In this document: positions 9,939 to 22,421 of the stretch, piece after piece
Position numbering within the stretch: position 1 is the first letter of the stretch
Layout: every line of letters starts with the position of its first letter
NCBI GenBank assembly: GCA_026119855.1
Contig: JAOWBW010000163.1
Location: 620,001 to 684,000, forward strand
Origin: Campanula takesimana
Lineage: Eukaryota; Streptophyta; Magnoliopsida; Asterales; Campanulaceae
Direction of reading: 5' to 3'
Length of the DNA stretch: 64,000 bases
The notes under the pieces: model-generated
What the model saw: only the letters and a program-made list of their open reading frames with translations
What the model was told of the DNA's origin: nothing
The model's database searches: none
Position numbers and translations under genes: made by a program

Positions 9939-10176
9939 CAGGGCGGACCCAGATCCAAAATCAAGAGGTTCACAAAATACATTAGATAAAAATTAAATAC
10001 AGATTTCTCTTTTTTTATGTTCTTTTCTTTTGTTTTGCCAAGGGGGTGGGCTGAAACTGGCAAAGAGGGTTTCACTTAGTAATAAAAAAAAATAAAAAAA
10101 TAAAATTTTTTGAACTGTCAACGTGAAATAAGGGGGGTTCACTTCCACCCCTAAGACCTTCTTGGGTCCGCCTCTG
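9939..10176. mobile_element. hAT-type MITE
   Basis: The TIRs CAGGGCGGACCCAG and TTGGGTCCGCCTCTG are inverted and flanked by an exact 8-bp duplication, CCAAGGTG (9931-9938 and 10177-10184). The 238-bp interior is noncoding. The 8-bp duplication and CAG-starting TIR point to hAT. Confidence 0.88.
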
Positions 10177-10184
10177 CCAAGGTG

Positions 10185-10700
10185 TAGAATCATTCAACAT
10201 ATTACCAGTATTTTAAAAAATCATTTCCTCTATATAGACATATTATTTACATTATCTTTTTATTTTCATTTCTTAAATGAATGGTAGGCTTGGCAGGGCA
10301 CAAAATTCATTTAAACAAAAAATTGTCTAGAAACAATGATATCAAATTATCAATATAGAGTATAAAGTAAATTTCTGAGATATAAATTGCTTTTAAATAA
10401 AGGACCCACGAGAAAAAAAAAAAGGAGAGCCTAAAATAAAATTGGAAAGCTAATGTCATGGATTTGTTTAGATGGAGTGTGATGGACCTAAATGTTAGAT
10501 TTTATGAACAATATAAAAGACAGGCTTAGGCTTATGATCATAGTGATGAGATATGGATTATTACATATTAGTCTAATGGGAGTATGGGACCCATGGAGTT
10601 GTTGATTAAAGAAGATGGTGCTAAGATTAGGACAAGGATTAATGCCAGACAGAAGAGCTTTTATATTACTTATATGTTGGTTAATTATACTTTGGGTTTA
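10185..10700. other. Intergenic, nothing recognised
   Basis: AT-rich sequence without supportable genes, TE ends or repeats. Confidence 0.4.
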
Positions 10701-11113
10701 TAGGGGTGTAGCTTCAATTTAGTTCAGATGGTGGTTTGAGACTCTACCGAACCAAATCATGCAGCTTGGTTCAGTTTTAAGTATGAGTATACAGTTCGGT
10801 TCTTTTCAAAAATTGATAAATTGTCTGATTCAATTTGGTTTGTGGTCTGACTTCTCTAGACTAAATTAGACCGAATTGAACTAAATCAAACTGCGAGACC
10901 AGACTGCCAGACCGAATATATTAACCACATTTTTTAAGGAGCTTTTTGCCCCCTCTCAAATTGTCGAATAGATCAGTCAAGGTGATGTATGTTGAGTCAT
11001 ATCCACCATTGAATTAATAAAAAGCCTACATAACATTAGACCATTTCTAACTCTCATTTTGCATTTATTCAATATTATCATCGTTTGTTACATTGTGGCA
11101 TATAGGCAACCAA
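10701..11113. mobile_element. Left part of a possible hAT-like element split by the TRIM
   Basis: TAGGGGTGTA at 10701 is matched by an inverted TACACCCTA at 62611-62619. Both sides carry GGTTCGGTT/AACCGAAC-type text, which is common in plant hAT MITEs. If real, the right part is 60912-62619, and the element was split by the TRIM and by another hAT-type MITE. No clean 8-bp duplication was found, so this is tentative. Confidence 0.3.
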
Positions 11114-11240
11114 TGTGATATCCCCCATCCCACATCAGAAATATGTGGGAATTGAGTGTGCTATATAGAAGGCCCATACACTCCTACTAAGCATCAAATC
11201 ATCCATTGGACTTTTGGAGGCCTGTGATGGGCTGTGGTTG

Positions 11241-13729
11241 TGACACGCCCCAAGTCCCGGAATTCCCTAATAGAACCTCAAACCTGGTGCGCGTAACTAA
11301 CAAGAATCAAGAAACTAACAAGAAACAGGAATAATACCTGCTAGAATCAAACTGACATGATATATATACTCTAGAGTAAGGAGCTAAAATAGCTCACAAC
11401 ACGAGTTCTAGAGAAGAAAATTAAAACCAAACTTGGTTACATACAGCGGAAGACATGCCTAGCACATAAGCTGGCATTACAAGATGTCTAGAGACAACCA
11501 GCACTATACAAGACTGTCTACCCCAAAATAAGGAGTTATACAACCCATACAAAATCGTCCTCACCAAAGTGTAAAAGGACACAAGCCCCAAAAGAATAAC
11601 AACCTGCGTAGTAAGCTCCCAGCTATGTCGAGCCTCACTGCGCACTATCACTAGCCTTCCTTTGATCTAAGGAAAACAAATAAACAAGGATCGGGGTGAG
11701 ATAAATCTCAGTAAGCTATTAGATGCAACTACATGACATGTTATCATGCAATTAAAGTAGATACTCAAGTAATCATGTATCAAGTATCATCAAGTAACAA
11801 GTATATGAGAGGCTAAGCCAACTCATCAAGTAGCACATAGGGCTAAGCTATCACGTTACAAAGGATATTGCTTCCTTCCTTATCCCTCCCAAGAATACCA
11901 TTGTTGTCGTAGCTTGTATTACTTTGACAAATCACGATCAATATCAAGAAACTGCATATGCAGTATATATAAGAAGACCCGGTAACCAGTGTCATTCCCA
12001 AGATCAAGATTCACGAGGTGTTCACGAGTTTAGCATTCATTTTTATCAGGCGTATTGCTATAATAAAGGAATCTATACCCTTACTATGGCCTGTAGTAAG
12101 GGGTCAAGCGCAGATACATAGATCCCCGATAATCACTTTGGCCCCAGCCTCATGATAAGCGTGAACCTATATACCTCCGAACAAGCAAGGGCCAGCTGGA
12201 CTCACACAAGAATGCACAAGTAGGTATTTACTTGAACTACGAGAGTAGAACTAATCCAAAAGTAGTGGACTAGCTCATCAAGAAACATGCTTCAAGTAAT
12301 CAAGAAGTCACATTGTTATCAAGTAGCTATATGCAATGTTTGCACATACACGTCAAGAACATTTCTCATACATGTTAGTGCTTGTTCATAGCACTTTCAA
12401 GTTCATTACCATACACATGTATTGGTTTCAAGGCATGTACAAGATTTTATTAACTTATATTCAAATTCTCAATCCACTTCTATGGATGTTTAAGACATGT
12501 ACAAGATTTTATTATCTTATACTCGAGTTATCATTCCAATCTTTGGACATTCAAGTCATATATAAGAGTTAGACATCTTATACTTCAAGTTCATCATCCT
12601 ATACTAAGGCTCTATGCCTTAGGAGGGGTAAGGTTTCATTTCATTTCTTTTACCGTCCCACAAATAATAGGATAATTTTCTTTATTCCATTTAAATATTT
12701 CACCGTCCCAAAAGTATAAGTATAATTTTCTAATATACTTGTATAAACATTTAATCAAGTTAATATTTCACCGTCCCAAAAGTATATAAGTATAATTTTC
12801 TAATATACTAATATACTCATTTAGGGATACTTTCATTCATTTCACCGTCCCACAAGTATAAGTATAATTTTTCTAATATACTTGTATAAACATTTAATCA
12901 AGTTAATATTTCACCGTCCCAAAAGTATAAGTATAATTTTCTAATAAACTAATATACTCATTTAGGGATACTTTTATTCATTTCACCGTTCCACAAGTAT
13001 AAGTATAATTTTTCTAATATACTTGTATAAACATTTAATCAAGTTAATATTTCACCGTCCCAAAAGTATAAGTATAAGTTTACTTAACATGATAACATAC
13101 TCCTTTGCATATACTACTACTTGTTTCAAGTTCATATCATTAAGATACCGATACTCCCCTTGTCCCAAATTTACAAGTATCACAAAAATTACCCCAAACA
13201 CGAAATTGACAAGCACAAGTATCAGGAATAACATATATGGATGTTACTACAAGCAAGGGGGAGCTAATAACTTACCTACTCAGAAATCAAAGTTACCCAA
13301 AAAAAATTCTGTTTGGCAGGAAACGCTCTATTCAACGCCACGAATATTTATCCGGGATCGGAATCAAGAACAGAGGGATAATTAAACTCGAGGAGTCGAG
13401 AATAGGGTAAACCCTAAACCTAGCTTTCTGAGACAGAGGAAGAACGTAAGGAATTTGGGGAAGAAATGACCCAGAGAAGGCAAACAACACTTTTATCCTT
13501 AACAACTTTCAAGAAATGACCAGTAGGCCCCTCAAGTTTCACTTTTAACAAAAAGGCCCATAAAGTCATATTTTCACAAATGACCCAAAAGTCAAAACTA
13601 GATATTTAACCACCTTAATATTCTAAAGCAGTTAAGAAATTAATTCAAGTAAAACTAGCACATAATATGTAAGTTCAAGAATTTAACAAGCAAGTCAAAT
13701 ATTTAACAAGAATAAGGATGGGCGTTACA
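11241..13729 (-). repeat. Gypsy-1 3' LTR (2489 bp)
   Basis: On the minus strand it begins TGTAACGCCCATCC and ends GGGGCGTGTCA. It is the uninterrupted reference copy for the scattered 5' LTR. It has the same LTR type as Gypsy-2 and sLTR-D but lacks the four-palindrome cassette those carry. Confidence 0.93.
12653..13080. repeat. Tandem array of Stowaway-end-like motifs in the Gypsy-1 LTR
   Basis: CCGTCCCA or a one-base variant occurs at 12653, 12703, 12771, 12845, 12914, 12986 and 13055, mostly continuing AAAGTATAAGTATAATTTTC. A larger unit of about 140-150 bp (AACATTTAATCAAGTTAATA to GGGATACTTTCATTCATTTC) is repeated about two and a half times. The array is repeated in the other LTR at about 59430-59850. 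Confidence 0.85.
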
Positions 13730-13764
13730 TCCTCCCCTCCTTAAAGAAAATTCGCCCACGAATT

Positions 13765-16700
13765 TTACTTACCAAGATTTTCAAATAGGCTCGGGTATTT
13801 ATCTCGCATTTCTTTCTCGGTTTCCCAAGTAGCCTCTTCTATTTCATGATTTCTCCAAAGGACTTTCACAATAGGAATCCTTTTGGTGCGCAAGACTTGC
13901 TCTTTCCAGTCAAGAATTTCAAAAGGTTGTTCCTCATAAGACAAATCAAGCTGAAATGGAATAGCCTCATACTCAAAAATATGTGACTCATCCACCATAT
14001 ATTTGTGAAGCATGGACACGTGAAACACATCATGAATACCAGATAAAGAAGGTGGTAAAGCAACTCTATAAGCCAACTTCCCAACTCTTTCAAGAATTTC
14101 AAATGGACCGATATAAAGAGGAGATAACTTTCCTTTCTTCCCAAATCTCTTTATACCTCTACGAGGAGAGACTTTCAAGAATACAAAGTCACCTACCTGG
14201 AATTCAAGATCTCTTCTGCGATGATCTGCATAACTCTTTTGTCTACTCTGAGATATGCGTAATCTATCTCTGATTAATTTCACACTCTCAACTGACTGTT
14301 GAACCATTTCAGGTCCCAAGAGTCTAGCTTCTCCCACTTCATCCCAGCATATAGGAGATCGACACTTTCTGCCATAAAGAGCTTCATATGGAGCCATTTA
14401 AATGCTAGATTGATAACTGTTGTTATAAGCAAACTCAGCTAAAGGAAGATGAGTATCCCAACTGCCTTTAAAGTCAACAACACAAGCACATAACATATCC
14501 TTGAGAATCTGTATAAGTCTCTCAGATTGCCCATCAGATTGGGGATGAAAAGTTGTAATGAAATTCAATTTAGTACCCATTGCACCCTGAAGAGCCTGCC
14601 AGAATCGAGAAGTAAAACAAGGATCTCTGTCAGATACAATACTCACAGGAACTCCATGGAGTTGAAAAATCTCCTGAACATACAAAGATGCCAACTGAGA
14701 CAATGAATATCCCATGGAAACAGACAAGAAGTGAGCTGACTTGGTCAGTCTATCCACTATAACCCAAACAGCATCATGGCCTCGTCTGGTACGTGGCAAA
14801 CCAGTCATAAAATCCATCGTAATATGCTCCTATTTCCACTCTGGAATTTCTAATGGTTGTAACAAACCTGCTGGACGTTGATGTTCCACCTTCACCTGTT
14901 GGCAAGTCAAACATTTGGAAACATACTCAGCAATTTTTCTTTTCATGTTGTTCCACCAGAAATGCTTTTTCATGTCTTGGTACATTTTAGTGCTTCCAGG
15001 ATGAATAGTATACTTGGCTTTGTGAGCTTCTTCAAGAACTCTCTTCTTGATATCAAGATCAGTTGGAACACAAACTCTACCCCGAAAGGTAAGAATTCCA
15101 TTACTGTTGAAAGAAAAATCTGGTTGCTTTCCTTCATTCATTCCACTAATAATTTTCTGCAATTCAGAATCAGTTACCTGAGCGTCTTTAATTTGTTGGA
15201 GTAAATCTGATGTAGCCTTTATATTAGCAAGAATAACTCCATGTCTAGATTCACAAGGACTCCAATCACACAAGTCTTCTAACATCTTCCATTCACGAAT
15301 CATCAAGCAAGAAACATAAGTTTTTTTGCTCAGTGCATCAGCCACAACATTTGCTTTTCCTGGATGATAAAGGATAGTACAATCATGATCCTTCAATTTC
15401 TCCATCTATCTACGTTGTCTCATGTTAAGTTCTTTCTGACAAAACAAGTACTTCAAGCTTTTATGATCTGTGAAGACTTCAAATTTAGCTCCATACAAGT
15501 AATGCCTCCATTTATGCAATGCAAAAATGATCGCAGCCAACTCTAAATCATGAGTAGGATAATTCTTCTCATAAGGAGTTAATTTCCTTGAAGCATAAGC
15601 TATTACCTTGCCATCTTGCATTAAGACACATCCCAATCCTTCTTTAGAAGCATCGGTATAAACCATAAAATTCTCTGAACCATTAGGTAGAGCCAAGACT
15701 GGATCTATAATCAAGCGTCTTTTCAACTTTTGAAAACTTGCTTCACATTTGTCACTCCACTCAAAAGAAGTAGCTTTCTGAGTCAAATTAGTCAATGGAG
15801 TAGCAATATTGGATAATCCTTCAATGAATCTCCGATAATAACTAGCCAAACCAAGAAACTACGGATCTATGTCACTGTAGTTGGCCTCTTCCAGTTTACA
15901 ACTGCTTCAACTTTGGAAGGATCTACTGCAATACCAGTAGCAGACATAACATGTCCCAAGAATGAAACCTCTTCTAACCAGAAGGCACATTTGCTAAATT
16001 TTGCAAATAATTATTTCTCACGAAGAACTTGCAATACCACTCTGAGATGTTGTTCATGCTCAGCCCGTGATTTAGAATACACAAGGATATCATCAATGAA
16101 TACCACCACGATACAATCAAGATATGGTTTGAAGATACAGTTCATCAAATCCATAAATACAGCTGGAGCATTTGTCAAACCGAATGGCATAACAATAAAC
16201 TCATAATGCCCATACCTGGTACGGAAAGCTGTCTTTGGTATTTCTTCAGATCTGATTTTCAGCTGATGATAACCACTTCTCAAGTCAAGCTTCGAGTATA
16301 CTACTGAACCTTGAAGCTGATCAAACAAGTCATCAATATGAGGTAACGGATATTTGTTCTTTATGGTTACCTGATTAAGATCCCTGTAATCAATACATAA
16401 TCGCAGAGTCCCATCTTTCTTTCTGACAAATAACACTGGTGCACCCCACGGTGATACACTAGGCCTGATAAAGCCCCTTTTAAGTAATTCCTCAAGCTGT
16501 GTTTTTAATTCTTTCAACTCAGCTGGAGCCATTCTATAAGGTGCTTTAGAGATTGGTGTTGTACCTGGTAATAACTCAATACAGAACTCAAGCTCTCGAT
16601 CAGGTGGCATGCTATACTCAGAAGAGAACACATCTGAAAATTCAGACACAACATGAATATCTTCCATCTTGGGAACAGATAAACTCTTGTCAAGCACACA

Positions 16701-17192
16701 TGCGAGATACCCGGCACAACCACGAGATAAAAAATTTCTATCTTTTAAAGCAGAAATAACACGTATATCATACATAGGCCTATCCCCTTCAAAGGTAAAA
16801 TCAGGCAAACCAGGTATAGAAAAAGTTACTACTTTTCTATGACAATCAACAGATGCATGATGCACATAAAGCCAATCCATGCCAAGAATCACGTCGAAGT
16901 CCCTTATAGGTAACACGACTAGGTCAGCAAGAAGGGAATGATCACCCACAAGAACTTCACATTTTTTATAGACCTCAAAAGCAAACATGCAATCTCCCAT
17001 AGGGGAAGATACTTCTAGCACATAAGGCATAGAATCAGGAAGAACATGCAAATGCGACAAAAAATGAGATGCCACATAAGAATGAGATGAGCCTGGATCT
17101 ATCAGGACTCGCGCTCTCATACTAGAAAGTAATATAGTACCTCCTATAACCGCAGAAGACTCAGCTACACCCTGCTGATCTAGAGCAAACAC
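13765..17192 (-). pseudogene. Gypsy-1 pol (protease, RT, RNase H, integrase, chromodomain), broken
   Basis: Minus-strand order: aspartic protease (LIDPGSSHSY), reverse transcriptase (KLDLRSGYHQ and FIDDILVYSK), RNase H (VYTDASKEGLG), integrase zinc-binding HHCC (ending CLTCQQ), integrase D-D-E (WVIVDRLTK, VSDRDPCF, SDGQSERL), and chromodomain (VLWRNHEIEEATWE). Breaks are stop codons at 16011-16013, in 15850-15890, 15406-15408, 14830-14832 and 14398-14400, plus a 1-base deletion near 15850 (CTTGGTTTGG against CTTGGGCTTAG in Gypsy-2). Several stops are C-to-T or G-to-A changes relative to Gypsy-2, as expected from methylcytosine deamination. The family makes an RNA-templated DNA copy and integrates it; this copy cannot. 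Confidence 0.93.
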
Positions 17193-17198
17193 TCGACC

Positions 17199-18173
17199 CT
17201 AAACTTTAGGTCGACCCCCACTATCTCTCTTAGTACCTGAAGGTTGTTGACTCGTACCCCCAACTTGACTTCCTTTGCCTTTAGGACAATTCTTGATAAA
17301 GTGCCCAGTTTCCCCACAAGATAAACATTTCCCAAGCTTTAGCCAATACTTATCTTCAGAATGGCCTTCTTTCAAGCAATAACCACACACTTTCCTGGAA
17401 CCTTGGACTGTTGTCTTAGAACCAGTTGATACACTACCTTTGCTTTCAGAGGGTTGTCGAAATCGACGATCTTGGCGGCTAGATTTACCACCCTTAGAAC
17501 CAGATCCCTGTGCTTTCTCTGAAACACGATCTGTCATGATTGTTCCCAACTTCACTTTATGTTCTTCAATATCATTTTCAATGATATAAGTCCTCCCCAC
17601 TGCTTGTTGATAACTAGTAAGCTGTAGAGAAAGAAGCTGCTTCATGTACTCAGTCTTCAACCCCTTCACAAACCTCTGTACCTTCTTTGTTTCATTTGGA
17701 ACTAAGTGATCACAATACCTAGCCAATTCTGTGAACTTGGTTGAGTATTGCCCCACTGTCAAGCTTCCCTGCTCCAGATTAAGAAATTCCATCTCTTTTC
17801 TGTCTTGGACCACTGCTGGAATGAACTGTGACTTGAATGCTTTGAGAAAATTCTCCCAATTCTGTGGTACCCCTTCCAGTTCCCAACTTTTATTCAGAAC
17901 TTGCCACCAATGTTCAGCAGCTTTCTCAAGTTTAAAGGTTGCAAATGTTACCTTATCACCTCCTGCACATCTCAAGGCTGTAAATATCTTTTCTATACTT
18001 TCAATCCACTCTTCTGCCTTCTTAGCATCAGGTTCCCCATCAAATCTACGAGGTTTCAACTTCAAAAACTTTATAAGTCGATTAGGATAATCCCTGTCCA
18101 TATTATCAGCCATCTCGTCTTGAGGAGTTGCTGATCTCACTTGATTACTGCCACTAGTACCTTCAGAACTCAT
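17199..18173 (-). pseudogene. Gypsy-1 gag
   Basis: 324 codons from ATG (MSSEGTSGSN) to a TAG at 17199-17201 that replaces the CAG of Gypsy-2 (GRPKVQGR), separating gag from pol. It has a retrotransposon gag domain (about residues 40-200, AAEHWWQVL, FKSQFIP) and two CCHC knuckles. The first ends in Tyr instead of the last Cys (EDKYW), so that knuckle is broken; the second (CLSCGETGHFIKNC) is intact. The protein would form the capsid-like particle. Confidence 0.9.
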
Positions 18174-18310
18174 TGTACCTGTAGGTAAACACTCGGCGTT
18201 AATAACACACCCAAGACTAACCCATACCTAGGCCATAGACCCTATCCAGACTTAGAGCAAACCTAGGTAGCTAAACAAGGTAGCTAAACCAGGGTAGCTC
18301 TGATACCAAC

Positions 18311-19524
18311 TGACACGCCCCAAGTCCTGGGATTCCTTAATAGAACCTCGAACCTGGTGCGCGTAACTAACAAGAATCAAGAAACTAACAAGAAATAGGA
18401 ATAATACCTGCTAGAATCAAACTGACATAATATATACTCCCTCCGTCCCATTGAGAGTGAGACTAGAGGAGTGGGCACGATATTTAAGATAAAGTGATAG
18501 ATATGTGGTAGAAAATGAAGAGAGAGAATGAGTGGGGTAAATAGTGGTGTTGGTTGAATAAAATGAGTGGTGGAAAATGAAGAGAGAGAATGAGTGGGGT
18601 TAAATAGTGGGGAATGATGAATATAAGTATATTAAAACATTTCCATTTTGGGTAGTCTCACTTTAAGTGGGACGGCCCAAAAAGGAAAGAAGTCTCACTT
18701 CTAGTGGGACGGAGGGAGTATACTTTAGAGTAAGGAGCTAAAATAGCTCACAACATGAGTTCTAGAGAAGAAAATTAAAACCAAACTTGGTTACATACAG
18801 CGGAAGACATGCCTAGCACATAAGCTGGCATTACAAGATGTCTAGAGACAACAAGTACTATACAAGACTGTCTACCCCAAAATAAGGAGTTATACAACCC
18901 ATACAAAATCGTCCTCACCAAAGTGTAAAAGGACACAAGCCCCAAAAGAATAACAACCTGCGTAGTAAGCTCCTAGCTATGTCGAGCCTCACTGTGCACT
19001 ATCACTAACCTTCCTTTGATCTAAGGAAAACAAATAAACAAGGAACGGGGTGAGATAAATCTCAGTAAGCTATTAGATGCAACTACATGACATGTTATCA
19101 TGCAATTCAAGTAGATACTCAAGTAATCATGTATCAAGTATCATCAAGTAACAAGTATATGAGAGGCTAAGCCAACTCATCAAGTAGCACATAGGGCTAA
19201 GCTATCACGTTACAAAGGATATTGCTTCCTTCCTTATCCCTCCCAAGAATACCATTGTTGTCGTAGCTTGTATTACTTTGACAAATCACGATCAATATCA
19301 AGAAACTGCATATGCAGTATATATAAGAAGACCCGGTAACCAGTATCATTCCCAAGATCAAAATTCACGAGGTGTTCACGATTTTAGCATTCACTTTTAT
19401 CAGGCGTATTGCTCTAATAAAAGAAGCTATGCCCTTACTATGGCCTGTAGTAAGGGGTCAAGCGCAGATACATAGATCCCCGATTATCACTTTGGCCTCA
19501 GCCTCATGATAAGCGTGAACCTAT
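18311..19524 (-). repeat. Gypsy-1 5' LTR, segment 1
   Basis: The plus strand begins TGACACGCCCCAAGTCC at 18311, next to the primer-binding site. It runs parallel to 11241-12170 of the other LTR and is interrupted by a MITE at 18437-18718. It stops at Copia-A, leaving the CCTAT duplication at 19520-19524. Confidence 0.92.
18437..18718. mobile_element. Stowaway MITE in the Gypsy-1 LTR
   Basis: TA flanks (18435-18436, 18719-18720) enclose TIRs CTCCCTCCGTCCCATTGAGA and its inverse, ending TAGTGGGACGGAGGGAG. The other Gypsy-1 LTR (near 11362) lacks it, so the insertion post-dates Gypsy-1. The interior repeats GGAAAATGAAGAGAGAGAAT twice and resembles the MITE at 61994-62272. Confidence 0.93.
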
Positions 19525-20023
19525 TGTTGGGTTTTGATACATCATGCGCAGCGGAATAAACAGATAAAATCAAACACCCAAGAGCCCGGATCCATGCATG
19601 TTGATTAAATTAAATACAAGATGAAAGAAACATACCATTGAAGATCGAATCCATGAACACGGACTTTAAGGTGTTAAAGCAAACACCCTCTATCGATATC
19701 CACACGTCGAACGGATATCAAGAACACCTTCTTGATCTGGATTGCTAGACCCAAGGCTTGATGAAGAAACGATTTCTTCGTAAGAATTATTTTTCTTCAT
19801 TGATTATTGAGTTATGATGATTCTAAATCTCAAAACTAATAATCCCCTCTATATTTGTGTAATTGTTTCTCAAACAACATGTTCTGATTTCTAAAATCAA
19901 CCATTAGGTTTCTTAAACCCGACTGCACACATATATAATTGGGTATAAACCTAATTCCTTTTGGGATCAGAATTCCTTGTCAAACAAGAGATCTGAACAA
20001 ACTGTTTTCCGTCTGGACAAACC

Positions 20024-20068
20024 ATCCGTATGGATTGGTTGGGTGGCTCCCAAACCATCCGTATGGAT
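20024..20068. promoter_or_regulatory. Palindrome pair, Copia-A type (3' LTR)
   Basis: ATCCGTATGGAT occurs at 20024-20035 and 20057-20068, start-to-start 33 bp, each preceded by ACC. On the minus strand the pair lies about 90 bp upstream of an AT-rich TATA-like stretch (about 19931-19938). A regulatory role is inferred. Confidence 0.6.
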
Positions 20069-20453
20069 CCTTCCAGCAGGATCCAGTTTTTCCTGTTTTA
20101 TGTGCCTTATTCAATCCGTTCTATTGTGTGTGACCCAATAGGATTATACTAAGTTGGCAATGAGTCCGAACGAGTCAGAACCCGTAAGTCATAAGCGGAC
20201 TCTAGCAAGCCATTATGACTACCCAATTAGTATAACTTTGAAATCCCAAAGTAACCTTATAGAACATATCACAATCCCTTTGTCACACGATATCATATTG
20301 GACATAAGTCATGGTCCACGTCAACTTATGTTGTCCAATGCTTTCTCGATCTTGAGTAGATTGATATGAGAAAATTACATTGAACGCTTCAATTCATTTG
20401 GGTACGGCCGTACACTATTATCAATCTCACTCATCGAGTGGCCAAGCAGATAT

Positions 20454-21949
20454 TGTTGGGTTTCGATCAAACATGCGCAGCGGAATTTAGCATTTAAAAT
20501 TTTTAAGAAACCCAAAGCCATGGATCCGTTCGTATGATTAAATCAAATACAACATAAGAATAAAGGAATAAACTAACCCTTGATGGCTATCAAATTTCTC
20601 TTGGTCTTTGGTGGAGGTTTGAAGACTTGATCACGATCACAAAGCTTGAACACGAACTTTGAAGATGATGATTTTCACCCTCTAGCGGTATCCACACTTC
20701 GAACGAATATCAAAGTAGCTTCTTTGATCTTGGTTGCTAGACCAAATTGTGAAACACTTTTTCACAATCAAAAGAACTATATGGAATTTATTTTGTGTAT
20801 TATTTTGTTCTTCAACCAAGAATGTCTTAGAACAAAATAAACCCTCTCTCAAACTCTTTGAGACTCACAAAATCATTAGCCTTGAGTGCTGGCCGAATTT
20901 GGTTTTTTATACACAAGCATGACCTATTCCAAATAGGAAACTTGTGTCAAAATCCGTCCAAAATTCGTTTCCTAATCAAATTAGGAATCTGCCACCCGAC
21001 AGTACTGTGCGGCCGCCCAAAACCCTCTGTGCGGTCGCACAACTATCTGAAACAAAACTGGTACATTTCTGAGATAATTGTGCGGCCGCCCAGTCCATTA
21101 TGTGCGTTCGCCCACTTCCCAGAAAGTCCAGAATTTCCAAAATTCCAATGTAGTCTTTTTAAAGATTCGTTCTATTGTGTGTGACCCTCTAGGATTATAC
21201 TAAGTTGGCAATGGATTCAAACATGAAACCATAAGATATGATTAGGTTCTAGCAAACCGTCATACCTACCCAAATAGTATAACTAGATACAAGTTCGCAT
21301 TCCTCTTAGAATATGTCACAATCCCTTTGTCCACGATGTCATTGAACACAAGTCATGGTCAAACAGTCAACTTGTTTTGTTCAATACTTTCTCGATTCCG
21401 AATATGTTGATAATTCAAATGCTATTGATCCAATCAATTCATCTGAGTCCAGCCGAACATTTCATCAACATCATTCCTACGAGTGGCCCAAGCTTGACAT
21501 CTCTCCAAGGAGGGACAAATCCATTTAGCTTATTATTCTTCCCAACGGGATTCCGATTATGCCAATCATACCCTTTATAACTACTCTGTTAAAAGTAGCG
21601 TTTGAATATGTCAAACATAATGTTCATCAAGTGGAAGACTATAATAACTTCATGTCTAAGGATTCAAATGACATAACTAATATGAGATATATGTACGACA
21701 TAGACCATGACATAAATCTCATAGAGCGGGTCATGTCCAGTACCTTGTTCCAAACAAGTACCCATAAATCTAACATGATCATCCCATGACCATTTAGCCT
21801 TCATACTAGTGCTTAACAAGTACTAGGGACGGGGATTATTATAAGTAAACATGAACAACAATAATAATCAAAACATCTCTTTATTGATATGAAATAAATG
21901 ATAACAATTACAACATTTATTAAACGTGCCTAGGGCACCACTACCAACA
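20454..21949 (-). mobile_element. sLTR-B: solo Ty1/copia LTR
   Basis: 1496 bp, minus-strand TGTTGGTAGTGGTGCCC to AAACCCAACA, flanked by GATAT (20449-20453 and 21950-21954). The uninterrupted target is visible in the other Copia-A LTR near 38112 (CAAGCAGATATCTCTC). It is the same family as the Copia-C LTRs. No internal DNA remains, so it most likely arose by LTR-LTR recombination. A minus-strand TATA-like box lies at about 20903-20911. Confidence 0.93.
21006..21114. promoter_or_regulatory. Four-palindrome cassette in sLTR-B
   Basis: TGTGCGGCCGCCCA (21006), TGTGCGGTCGCACA (21028), TGTGCGGCCGCCCA (21079), TGTGCGTTCGCCCA (21101). Start-to-start spacing is 22, 51 and 22 bp. Confidence 0.7.
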
Positions 21950-22421
21950 GATATCTCTCTTGAGAGAGGGACAAATCCCATCTTGACTTATCATTCTTCC
22001 CTACAAGAATCCGATTATGTCAATCATAGCCTTTATAACTTCCCGGTTAGGGGTAGCGTTTGAGTACGTCAAACATAATGTTCATCATATGAAAGACTAT
22101 GATAATCTCAGGTCTAAGGATGAATGATATAACTATTATGAGATTTAATTATGATATTTGACCATGACATAAATCTCATAACGGGTCTATCCAGTACTTG
22201 TTCTCCAATATGTACCCACAAGTTTAATCCGCATCCTATGCGCTATAATCATCATATGATTATCCATTAAACTCATGCTAGCCCTTCATAAGTGCTAGAC
22301 ACAATGATTATTATAATAAACATGCAAAAGATATAATAATCGGGTTTGTTATCTCTATAACAATGAAGCTATGATATAACGCATAGGTCTTTCTCAAGGG
22401 CCTAGGGCATAATATCCAACA

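Larger units (their letters stand above)
19525..22421 (-). repeat. Copia-A 3' LTR, split by sLTR-B
   Basis: TGTTGGGTTTTGATACATCA at 19525 to ATATCCAACA at 22421; about 1.4 kb after removing sLTR-B and one GATAT copy. It keeps about 165 bp near 19555-19720 that the 5' LTR has lost. Confidence 0.9.
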
